Below, piece by piece: positions 40,451 through 47,802 of a stretch of 64,000 bases of DNA. The notes beneath the pieces were generated by a model. That model was given only the letters and a program-made list of their open reading frames with translations, had not been told where the DNA came from and made no database searches. How positions within the stretch are numbered: the stretch's first letter is position 1; each line of letters starts with the position of its first letter. This DNA is from Streptomyces ipomoeae 91-03 (GTDB lineage Bacteria; Actinomycetota; Actinomycetes; Streptomycetales; Streptomycetaceae). A program made the translations under genes and the position numbers. The stretch is taken from NCBI RefSeq assembly GCF_000317595.1, contig NZ_AEJC01000191.1, positions 19,708 to 83,707 on the forward strand. Reading direction: 5' to 3'.

Positions 40451-41815
40451 TCACACCGTGTACTCGTCCGCCACGGTCAGCGCCGCGTCCAGTGCTGCCA
40501 GGCCCTCCTTCGCCTCCGACTCCGTGATGTTGCACGGCGGGACCACGTGGGTGCGGTTCATGTTGACGAAGGGCCAGAGGCCTTGGGACCTGGCTGCCTT
40601 GGCGAAGGCCAGCATGGGGGTGTTGGCCTCGCCCGTCGCGTTGTAGGGGACCAACGGCTCGCGGGTTTCCTTGTTCTTCACCAGTTCCAGGGCCCAGAAC
40701 ATGCCCACGCCGCGTACCTCGCCGACCGAGGGGTGGCGGGCGGCCAGTTCGCGCAGGGCCGGTTCGATGAGCGTCGCGCCGAGTTCCGCCGCGTTGTCCA
40801 CGATGCCCTCCTCCGCCATCACGTTGATCGTGGCCACGGCCGCGCCGCAGGCGAGCGGGTGGCCGGAGTACGTCAGGCCGCCGGGGTACGGGCGCCTGGC
40901 GAAGGTCTCGGCGATCGTCCCGGAGATCGCCACGCCGCCCAGCGGGACGTATCCCGAGTTCACGCCCTTGGCGAAGGTCATCAGGTCCGGGACCACGTCG
41001 AAGTGGTCCGCCGCGAACCACTTGCCCGTGCGGCCGAAGCCCGCCATGACCTCGTCGAGGACGAAGACGATGCCGTACTTGTCGCAGAGGTCGCGGACGC
41101 CTGCCAGATAGCCCGGCGGCGGGATCATGATGCCGGCCGTGCCCGGGATGGTCTCCAGGATGATCGCGGCGATCGTCGAGGGGCCCTCGAAGGCGATCGT
41201 CGTTTCGAGGTGTTCCAGCGCGCGGGCGCACTCCTGTTCCTCCGTCTCCGCGTAGAAGCGGGAGCGGTAGAGGAAGGGGGCCCAGAAGTGCACGACCCCG
41301 GCCGCGGCGGTGTCGGAGGCCCAGCGGCGGGGGTCGCCGGTGATGTTCACGGCCTGCTGGGTGCCGCCGTGGTACGAGCGGTACGCGGCGAGCACCTTGG
41401 GGCGGCCGGTGTGCAGCCGGGCCATGCGCACGGCGTGCTCCACCGCGTCCGCGCCCCCGTTGGTGAAGAAGATCTTGTCCAGGTCGCCCGGCGTGCGTTC
41501 GGCGATCAGCCGTGCGGCCTCCGAGCGCGCCTCGACCGCGAACGCCGGGGCGAACGTCGTCATCGTCGCGGCCTGTTCCTGGATCGCGGCGACGACCTTG
41601 GGGTGCTGGTAGCCGATGTTGGTGAAGACGAGGCCGCTGGTGAAGTCCAGGTAGCGGTTGCCGTCGTAGTCCCAGAAGTACGAACCCTCCGCACCGGCGA
41701 CGGGGAGCGGGTCGATGAGTTCCTGGGCGGACCAGGAGTGGAAGACGTGGGCTCGGTCCGCCGCCTTCACCTTGGCGCCGACCTGGGGATCTGGCTGGGG
41801 GGTCAGAGGGGTCAT
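40451..41815 (-). CDS. Class III PLP-dependent aminotransferase
   Basis: 454 aa from ATG 41815 (an upstream ATG 41890 would add 25 residues and has a G-rich region in front). Landmarks: FTNGGADAVEHAVRMAR, SYHGGTQ, VFVLDEVMAGFGRTGKWF (PLP Asp), and the lysine in LMTFAKGVNSGYVPLGG. This is the family of omega-amino-acid, GABA and beta-alanine:pyruvate aminotransferases, so it probably transfers an amino group from an omega-amine to pyruvate or 2-oxoglutarate. The FWDYDGNRYLDFTSGL substrate lid is typical. Monocistronic. Confidence 0.92.
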   Translation of the reverse strand: MTPLTPQPDPQVGAKVKAADRAHVFHSWSAQELIDPLPVAGAEGSYFWDYDGNRYLDFTSGLVFTNIGYQHPKVVAAIQEQAATMTTFAPAFAVEARSEAARLIAERTPGDLDKIFFTNGGADAVEHAVRMARLHTGRPKVLAAYRSYHGGTQQAVNITGDPRRWASDTAAAGVVHFWAPFLYRSRFYAETEEQECARALEHLETTIAFEGPSTIAAIILETIPGTAGIMIPPPGYLAGVRDLCDKYGIVFVLDEVMAGFGRTGKWFAADHFDVVPDLMTFAKGVNSGYVPLGGVAISGTIAETFARRPYPGGLTYSGHPLACGAAVATINVMAEEGIVDNAAELGATLIEPALRELAARHPSVGEVRGVGMFWALELVKNKETREPLVPYNATGEANTPMLAFAKAARSQGLWPFVNMNRTHVVPPCNITESEAKEGLAALDAALTVADEYTV

Positions 41816-41892
41816 GGGGGTGAGGGTAGGGGTGGGACGTGTGTCGGAGACATCGGCGTCCTGTCTGTGCGCGGGGCTGGAACGCGACATGT

Positions 41893-41925
41893 TGTCGCCC
41901 CCGCCGCCCCTACCCGTCCCTCCCC
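41893..41925. repeat. Dispersed repeat GCCCCTACCCGTCCC (copy in reverse at 44621-44652)
   Basis: CCGCCGCCCCTACCCGTCCC lies upstream of the aminotransferase gene; its reverse complement GGGACGGGTAGGGGCGGCGG recurs at about 44627-44646. Streptomyces genomes carry many such copies as I recall; function unknown. Confidence 0.6.
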
Positions 41926-42017
41926 CATCTACGTGGTCGCAGCGGACCTTCAGGGCGCGGGGCTGTTACGGAACCGTAGACGCCGGTCCATTCGGCTGTT
42001 CTCGTGGCCGCACTACG

Positions 42018-42076
42018 ATCGGTCCGTTGCGTACGTACACGTACGTACTCACACGTACGCGTACACACTCGCGTAA
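42018..42076. repeat. CGTAC/ACGT-rich microsatellite before the second kinase
   Basis: Degenerate CGTACGTACACGTACGTACT... tract between the aminotransferase and the kinase, 53 bp before ATG 42129. It offers many short self-complementary GTAC sites but no clear promoter. Confidence 0.6.
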
Positions 42077-42128
42077 GGAAGCCACGAAGGCTCGCACGGG
42101 GGCTCGGGGGAAGGCGGGGACGGTAGCC

Positions 42129-44414
42129 ATGGAGAAGCTCGGGGCGGGGGATCCACAGAGGATCGGGGCCTACCGGTTGCTCGCGCGGCTGGGAGCCGGC
42201 GGGATGGGGATGGTGTACCTGGCCCGCTCCGACCGCGGTCGTACCGTCGCTGTGAAGCTCGTCCGGCGTGAGCTGGCCGTGCAGGAGGAGTTCCGGGCGC
42301 GGTTCCGCCAGGAGGTGGCGGCCGCGCGGCAGGTCGGCGGGTACTGGACCGCACCGGTGCTGGACGCGGACACCGAGGCCGAGATCCCCTGGGTCGCCAC
42401 CGGGTACGTCGCCGGGCCGTCCCTGCAGACCGTGGTCGGGCGGGACCACGGGGCGCTGCCCGAGCGTTCCGTACGGATCCTCGCCGCCGGGCTCGCGCAC
42501 GCGCTGGAGGACATCCACGCCGCCGGGCTCATCCACCGGGACCTCAAGCCGTCCAACGTGCTGATCACGATCGACGGGCCGCGCGTCATCGACTTCGGTA
42601 TCGCGCGGGCGCTGGAGACGGTCACCGACGGCGGGCTCACCCGTACCGGCGCGGTCGTCGGGTCGCCGGGGTTCATGGCGCCCGAGCAGGTGCGGGGCGA
42701 CCGCATCACCCCCGCCTGCGACGTCTTCTGCCTCGGCTCCATCCTCGCCTACGCCGCCACCGGCAACCTCCCCTTCGGCGCCGCCAACTCCGGTGTCCAC
42801 GCGCTGATGTACCGCATCGCCGAGGAAGAGCCCGACCTGGCGGGGCTGCCCGAAGGGCTCTACCACCTCGTACGGCAGTGCCTGCGCAAGGACCCCACCG
42901 CCCGTCCGACGCTGGCCCAGATCCTGCTGCGGACGGGGGCCGAGGACACCGTCTTCGCCGGCCGGTCCCGCGACCCCTGGCTGCCGAGTGCCCTCGTGGC
43001 CCAACTGGGGCGGCACGCGGTGCAGTTGCTGGATGCCGAGGATCCGGAGGAGGCGCCGGGAGAGGAGCCGGGGACAGCGGAGGGCACGCCGGGGGCGGTG
43101 CCGCTTGGGAAAGCCGCGGGAGCCGCGGGTGCTCCGGGGGCGGTGGGGACGGACAGCGAGGGAGCGGCGGTGACTCCTGGGGAGGACGGTCGGGCAGGAG
43201 CGCCCGGTCTCACCGAGCAGCCGCCCGCCGCCGCGCCCGCGACTCCGCCCGGGCCCGCTTCCGCGACTCCGCCCGGCCCGGCGACCCCGCCCTCGGCTCC
43301 GGCCGAGCACGCCTCCGCCGCGCCCGACGGTGGTGCCGTACCGCCCCCGCCGGGTACGCCGGGTTCGGCCCCGCTGGACCGGTTGCCCACGCAGATCGTG
43401 GGGGCGGCGGGCTCCCAGCCGCCTCCGCCGAGCGCGCCGCCCGGACAGGGACCCGCACCCGCCGGGTACGGCTTCCCGCAGCAGCCGCAGCAGCACCCGC
43501 AGGGGCCTGCGGGGTACGGACAGCAGCCGGGCGCCGTCCCCAGCCATGGGCCGGGCGCCGCTCCCGGCTACGGGCAGCAGGGGGCCGCCTCCGGCTACGG
43601 GCAGCAAGGCCCGGCCCCCGCCCCCGGGTACGGCTATCCCCAGGGTGCCGCCGCCCCGCAGGCCCCGTACGGCTCGTACGGGCAGGACGGCTCCCCGTAC
43701 GGTCACGGTCAGACGCCGTACGGCCATGACCACGGCGGCCCCGGAACCGCTGCCCCCGGTCTCGGCCCGACCCCGCCCTACGGACCGCCCCCCGTCTACG
43801 GCCCCGGCCAAGGAGTCGCCCCCGAACCGTCCCGCAGAAGCGGCCGTTCCTCCGTCCTCCTCGTGATCGTCGCCCTGGTCGTGGCGCTCGGCGCGGGCGG
43901 CACCGTCTACGCGGTGATGAAGAAGGGCGGCGGCAAGGAGGACGACGCCAAGGGGAGTGGGCCGACCACCAGCGCGCCCGCGACCCCGGGGCCCAGCACA
44001 CCCGAGCCGTCGGACCCGGCGACGTCGCCGGAGCCGACCACCGAGTCCCCGGACGCCGGGACGATCCCCGAGGAGTTCCTCGGCACCTGGAACGCGGCCC
44101 TCGGCGGCGCCGACAGCGAGGACACCCGTGAACTCGTCATCCAGCAGGGCGAGGTCGGCGACACGGTGCTCTCCCTCACGGCGGACGGCCCGCTCGAAGG
44201 GGGCGGCACGTACCACTGTGTGTTCGAGGCGGAGCTGACGGAGGAACCGGCCGACGGCGGCCCTCTCCAGATCGGCCCCTCCACCGTCACCGTCGGTGAA
44301 CCGGCCACCTCCTGCTCCCCGGGCGCCGCCACCACCGTCACCCTCCTGCCCGACGGACGGCTGCGGCGCGTCGACACGGCGGGGAAGGCGGTCACGTACA
44401 CGAAGGCGGGCTGA
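42129..44414 (+). CDS. Ser/Thr protein kinase with Pro/Gln-rich linker and sensor domain
   Basis: 761 aa from ATG 42129. The kinase domain (residues about 10-280) shows RLGAGGMGMVYLA, VAVKLV, HRDLKPSNVLI, DFGIARA and GSPGFMAPEQ. A long Ala/Pro/Gln/Gly/Tyr-rich linker (residues about 300-560) precedes one membrane helix (SSVLLVIVALVVALGAGGTVYAV). The extracellular C-terminal 110 residues begin IPEEFLGTWNA and resemble the end of the kinase at 33287-35383, so both kinases may sense similar envelope ligands. A small GC-rich hairpin follows the stop. Confidence 0.93.
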   Translation: MEKLGAGDPQRIGAYRLLARLGAGGMGMVYLARSDRGRTVAVKLVRRELAVQEEFRARFRQEVAAARQVGGYWTAPVLDADTEAEIPWVATGYVAGPSLQTVVGRDHGALPERSVRILAAGLAHALEDIHAAGLIHRDLKPSNVLITIDGPRVIDFGIARALETVTDGGLTRTGAVVGSPGFMAPEQVRGDRITPACDVFCLGSILAYAATGNLPFGAANSGVHALMYRIAEEEPDLAGLPEGLYHLVRQCLRKDPTARPTLAQILLRTGAEDTVFAGRSRDPWLPSALVAQLGRHAVQLLDAEDPEEAPGEEPGTAEGTPGAVPLGKAAGAAGAPGAVGTDSEGAAVTPGEDGRAGAPGLTEQPPAAAPATPPGPASATPPGPATPPSAPAEHASAAPDGGAVPPPPGTPGSAPLDRLPTQIVGAAGSQPPPPSAPPGQGPAPAGYGFPQQPQQHPQGPAGYGQQPGAVPSHGPGAAPGYGQQGAASGYGQQGPAPAPGYGYPQGAAAPQAPYGSYGQDGSPYGHGQTPYGHDHGGPGTAAPGLGPTPPYGPPPVYGPGQGVAPEPSRRSGRSSVLLVIVALVVALGAGGTVYAVMKKGGGKEDDAKGSGPTTSAPATPGPSTPEPSDPATSPEPTTESPDAGTIPEEFLGTWNAALGGADSEDTRELVIQQGEVGDTVLSLTADGPLEGGGTYHCVFEAELTEEPADGGPLQIGPSTVTVGEPATSCSPGAATTVTLLPDGRLRRVDTAGKAVTYTKAG

Positions 44415-44416
44415 GC

Positions 44417-44447
44417 CGCCGGGCGAACTTTCGCCGAACACCCGGCG
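44417..44447 (+). terminator. Stem-loop after the second kinase
   Basis: CGCCGGG (44417-44423) pairs with CCCGGCG (44441-44447); inside it GGCGA...TCGCC forms a second stem. It directly follows the kinase TGA at 44412-44414. No T-run. Confidence 0.5.
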
Positions 44448-44620
44448 CGAGCCCCTACTACGGCGCCGAGTACGCGGCGGCCTCCTCGGGCCGGATGACG
44501 GTCGAACTCCAGTCGTACGTCCAGGAACCGGCCCCCCCGGATCCCCACCCGCGCCCGCCGACCCACCTCCATCCCCCCGAGCTGGAAGGCGCGGCGGGGT
44601 CGAAGGGGAGGCAGCCCCTG

Positions 44621-44652
44621 GGGGAGGGGACGGGTAGGGGCGGCGGGGGCGA
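44621..44652. repeat. Dispersed repeat, second copy
   Basis: GGGACGGGTAGGGGCGGCGG and its flanks GGGGGCGA repeat the element at 41893-41925 in inverted orientation. It lies in the 248-bp gap between the kinase and the SLATT gene; the rest of the gap has no recognised gene, though a minus-strand stretch near 44458-44590 has coding-like codon use. Confidence 0.6.
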
Positions 44653-44662
44653 GGAAAGGCGG

Positions 44663-45433
44663 TCAGCGGGCCTCCGGGGGACGTTGGCGAGGCATGTTCG
44701 GGCGGGCACTCGGGAGCATGGAGAGGCGCCCACCCGAGGCGCCCTCGGAGCGGCCCCCGGAGCCCCCGCCCTGAAGCCCCAGCGGCACCACCCCCCCGTT
44801 CCGGAACTCCAACATCCAGTCCGCCGTCTCCGCCCGCACCAACTCCGTGATGTCCTCACAGAACCGCCGCAGCACCCCGAGGCATCGCTCCGCCGCCTCC
44901 CCGGCCGTCCCCTCCGTCGGCCCGAGCACCTCCCGCGCACTCTCCGACGCCCAGTCGAACTGCAGCGCCTGAAGCCGCCGCTGCACAGCCTGGGCCGTAG
45001 CCACATCCCGCATCCACCCGGACGTGACCCCGAAGAACCGATCCACCGCGACGCACGCCACGCACGACAACAGCGCGAGGTACCCCCAGGGAGCCACCCC
45101 GCCCATCACCCCGGTGAGATCGAGCAGCGGCAGCGCGGCCCCGACGAGCGCCCCCAAGACGGCCCCGACGCGCAGCACCCGCGCCCCCAGCCGTTTCCAC
45201 ACCCGGTCGGCGAGATACCACCCGGCGGTCTCCAGCGCCGTCCGCTCGACCCACCGGTACAGCTCGTCCAGCCGTTCCGCCGGCGCCCCCCAGTCCCCGT
45301 GCGGAAACGGCCGCCCGGCCAGATCCCCGGCCCAGGGCCCATCCGTCGCCGTCCACGGCTCCGCCCACAGCCCGGACCCGTCACCACGCCCGTCCGGGGG
45401 ACACCCCTCGGGCTGCATCTCCGGCTGGCTCAC
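44663..45433 (-). CDS. SLATT domain membrane protein
   Basis: 256 aa from GTG 45433, with GGGAG 6 nt upstream. Two hydrophobic segments (VLRVGAVLGALVGAALPLL, and WGYLALLSCVACVAV) are followed by DRFFGVTSGWMRDVATAQAVQRRLQALQFDWA, the signature of the SLATT (SMODS/SLOG-associating two-helix) domain. SLATT proteins are predicted pore-forming effectors of bacterial immunity. This one has no sensor next to it and sits beside recR, in a conserved position. The C-terminus is Gly/Ser/Arg-rich. Confidence 0.8.
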   Translation of the reverse strand: MSQPEMQPEGCPPDGRGDGSGLWAEPWTATDGPWAGDLAGRPFPHGDWGAPAERLDELYRWVERTALETAGWYLADRVWKRLGARVLRVGAVLGALVGAALPLLDLTGVMGGVAPWGYLALLSCVACVAVDRFFGVTSGWMRDVATAQAVQRRLQALQFDWASESAREVLGPTEGTAGEAAERCLGVLRRFCEDITELVRAETADWMLEFRNGGVVPLGLQGGGSGGRSEGASGGRLSMLPSARPNMPRQRPPEAR

Positions 45434-45843
45434 CCGGCACTCCCTACTGACGACGCTGCTGACGACAGTGCGAGACACGTACGGCGTGCACGTACGGATG
45501 GCCGTACGCGCGGCGCCCGGCGTCGCGCACGCGGCCGGACCCTTCCTACCTCCCAAGGGGTGGCGAAGACCCCGGTTTCACCGCTTTTACCCCTGGAAGT
45601 TGCCCTTGATCAGATATACGAATCCCCGCCGACTCACTCGAAAGAGTGGCAAAGCACAGGCGGTGCCGACCACGTAGGCTCGTGACGACCGCAAGAACGC
45701 GAGCAAGAACCCCGGCAGAACCCAGGCAAGAACCCAGGCAAGAACGCAAGCAATGAGCCCAGGCGCGAGTTCAGGCGCGAGCCCGGGCGATGATCCGGCA
45801 AGAACGTCCGGGCGGCGACCCGGACAAGAACGAGGAGCTGATC
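45434..45843. other. Divergent intergenic region with CAAGAAC repeats
   Basis: 410 bp between the SLATT gene and ybaB. TAGGCT at 45675-45680 is a plausible -10 for ybaB. From about 45690 to 45760 CAAGAAC or AAGAACCCAGGC recurs five to six times with 12-bp spacing, and again near 45796 and 45822. No further gene. Confidence 0.5.
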
Positions 45844-46194
45844 GTGATCCCCGGTGGTGGCCAGCCCAATATGCAGCAGCTGCTCCAGCAGGCCCAGAAG
45901 ATGCAGCAGGACCTGGCGAGGGCACAGGAGGAACTCGCGCAAACGGAGGTCGACGGCCAGGCGGGCGGCGGTCTGGTGAAGGCCACCGTGAACGGCTCCG
46001 GCGAACTGCGCGCCCTGCGGATCGACCCCAAGGCGGTGGACCCGGAGGACACCGAGACCCTCGCCGACCTGATCGTCGCGGCGGTCCAGGCGGCGAACGA
46101 GAACGCCCAGGCCCTCCAGCAGCAGAAGCTGGGCCCCCTCGCCCAGGGCCTCGGCGGCGGTGGCGGCCTGGGCATCCCGGGCCTGCCGTTCTGA
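45844..46194 (+). CDS. YbaB/EbfC nucleoid-associated protein
   Basis: 116 aa. GTG 45844 follows GAGGAG by 7 nt and gives [20 protein letters not shown], the normal start. [46 protein letters not shown] is the family core. It binds DNA as a dimer and is usually co-transcribed with recR, as here. An upstream in-frame extension to 45790 is unlikely. Confidence 0.95.
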   Translation: MIPGGGQPNMQQLLQQAQKMQQDLARAQEELAQTEVDGQAGGGLVKATVNGSGELRALRIDPKAVDPEDTETLADLIVAAVQAANENAQALQQQKLGPLAQGLGGGGGLGIPGLPF

Positions 46195-46206
46195 TTCCTT
46201 CCCCCG

Positions 46207-46290
46207 AGATCCGGAAGCCCCCGGAAGCACCAGGAAGCCCCCGGAAACCCGGAAGCCCGGAAGCCCGGAAGCCCCCGGCCCCGGAGGCCT
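46207..46290 (+). repeat. CCGGAAGC tandem repeat between ybaB and recR
   Basis: CCGGAAGCCC and CCGGAAGCAC units recur about nine times at 8-18-bp intervals, just after the ybaB stop. The gap to recR is 241 bp. No coding sequence seen in it. Confidence 0.8.
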
Positions 46291-46435
46291 CCGGACCCAC
46301 GCCCCGCCCCGCTTCGCGGCTCCCCAGCTCCCTCCGCGACCCCTCTGAATCCATCCGAGACCCGTACCGCCTTCCTCCGACCGGCGGCGGCCGACTACGG
46401 TACGTACTGAAAGACACCAGGAAGGACGGCAGTCC

Positions 46436-47035
46436 GTGTACGAAGGCGTGGTCCAGGACCTCATCGACGAGCTGGGGCGGCTGCCCGGCGTCGGTCCCAA
46501 GAGCGCGCAGCGGATCGCCTTCCACATCCTCCAGGCCGAACCGACGGACGTACGGCGCCTCGCGCAGGCCCTGATGGAGGTCAAGGCGAAGGTCCGCTTC
46601 TGCGCGACCTGCGGCAACATCGCGCAGGAAGAGCTGTGCAACATCTGCCGGGACACCCGCCGCGACCCGTCGGTCATCTGTGTCGTGGAGGAACCGAAGG
46701 ATGTCGTCGCGATCGAACGGACCCGTGAGTTCCGCGGTCGCTACCACGTCCTGGGCGGCGCGATCAGCCCGATCGAGGGTGTGGGACCGGACGACCTGCG
46801 TATACGGGAACTTCTCGCGCGGTTGGCCGACGGTACGGTCACGGAGCTGATCCTGGCCACCGACCCGAACCTGGAGGGCGAGGCCACCGCGACGTACCTC
46901 GCCCGCATGATCAAACCCATGGGCCTCAAGGTCACCCGCCTGGCCAGCGGCCTCCCGGTGGGTGGCGACCTGGAATACGCGGACGAGGTGACCCTCGGCC
47001 GCGCCTTCGAGGGGAGACGATTGCTGGATGTCTGA
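46436..47035 (+). CDS. recR: Recombination mediator protein RecR
   Basis: 199 aa, the usual length. N-terminal helix-hairpin-helix ([20 protein letters not shown]), zinc finger [17 protein letters not shown], Toprim domain ([15 protein letters not shown]...[16 protein letters not shown]) and Walker-B-like C-terminal region are all present. It loads RecA together with RecF/RecO onto gapped DNA. GTG start at 46436. Overlaps the next gene by 8 nt. Confidence 0.97.
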   Translation: MYEGVVQDLIDELGRLPGVGPKSAQRIAFHILQAEPTDVRRLAQALMEVKAKVRFCATCGNIAQEELCNICRDTRRDPSVICVVEEPKDVVAIERTREFRGRYHVLGGAISPIEGVGPDDLRIRELLARLADGTVTELILATDPNLEGEATATYLARMIKPMGLKVTRLASGLPVGGDLEYADEVTLGRAFEGRRLLDV

Positions 47036-47690
47036 CGCCACGCTGCACGCGACCGACCAGAACCCGGACGACTTCGCGGTCCAGATCGCGGACCAGATCG
47101 AGAGCTTCCTGGTGGCCGTCACGGAGGTGGCGAAGGGCGACGAGCCGGACTCGGCCGTCCCCTTCCTCCTCCTGGAGGTCTCCCAGCTCCTCCTGGCCGG
47201 CGGTCGCCTCGGCGCGCACGAGGACATCGTGCCGGACGAGCGCTACGAGCCCGACCCGGGCCCCGAGCCGGACGTCGACGAGCTGCGCGAACGCCTGGCC
47301 GTGATGCTCGAACCCGTCGACGTGTACTCCGAGGTCTTCGACCCGTACGAGCCGCGCAAGGCGCCCGTCCCGGCCCGTATCTCCGACGACCTCGCCGACG
47401 TCATCACCGACCTCCGCCACGGCATGGCCCACTACCGCGCCGGCCGCCACACCGAGGCCCTGTGGTGGTGGCAGTTCTCGTACTTCTCCAACTGGGGCTC
47501 CACGGCCTCGGCGACCCTGCGGGCCCTGCAGTCCCTGGTCGCCCATGTCCGTCTCAACCAGCCCCTCGCCGAACTGGACGGCCTCGACACCGACCAGGGC
47601 ATGGGCGACGACACCCTCGAATTCGAGGCCGGCAAGGTCATGGCGGAGGAGATCGCGGGGCCGCTGGGCCTCGGCCGGAAGGTCAAGTAG
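47028..47690 (+). CDS. DUF5063 domain protein
   Basis: 220 aa. The DUF5063 signature is visible: [22 protein letters not shown] near the start, [20 protein letters not shown], and [50 protein letters not shown]. Soluble, acidic and helical. Function unknown, but it follows recR in most Streptomyces as I remember it and starts within the recR stop, so it is co-translated with it. Confidence 0.9.
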   Translation: MSDATLHATDQNPDDFAVQIADQIESFLVAVTEVAKGDEPDSAVPFLLLEVSQLLLAGGRLGAHEDIVPDERYEPDPGPEPDVDELRERLAVMLEPVDVYSEVFDPYEPRKAPVPARISDDLADVITDLRHGMAHYRAGRHTEALWWWQFSYFSNWGSTASATLRALQSLVAHVRLNQPLAELDGLDTDQGMGDDTLEFEAGKVMAEEIAGPLGLGRKVK

Positions 47691-47802
47691 CCGAGCGGGC
47701 ACCGCATGGTTCACGGCGGGAGCGGCGCGCGAGATCCGATCGGGCGCCCAACTCCCGCCGTACGCATGACGATTTCCGGCGTGGGCGGTCATCATGTGAC
47801 CC

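Noticed and set aside
40151..42076. 641-aa plus-strand open frame across the aminotransferase
   Set aside because: Antisense shadow of a well-supported PLP enzyme.
41910..44441. 843-aa open frame on the minus strand across the second kinase gene
   Set aside because: Antisense shadow of a clear kinase gene in high-GC DNA; no recognisable domain, and Arg/Gly/Pro-rich composition.
44458..44590. Coding-like minus-strand tail ending SWTYDWSSTVIRPEEAAAYSAP
   Set aside because: Codon use is good and it could be a remnant, but no start codon or homologous family was recognised.
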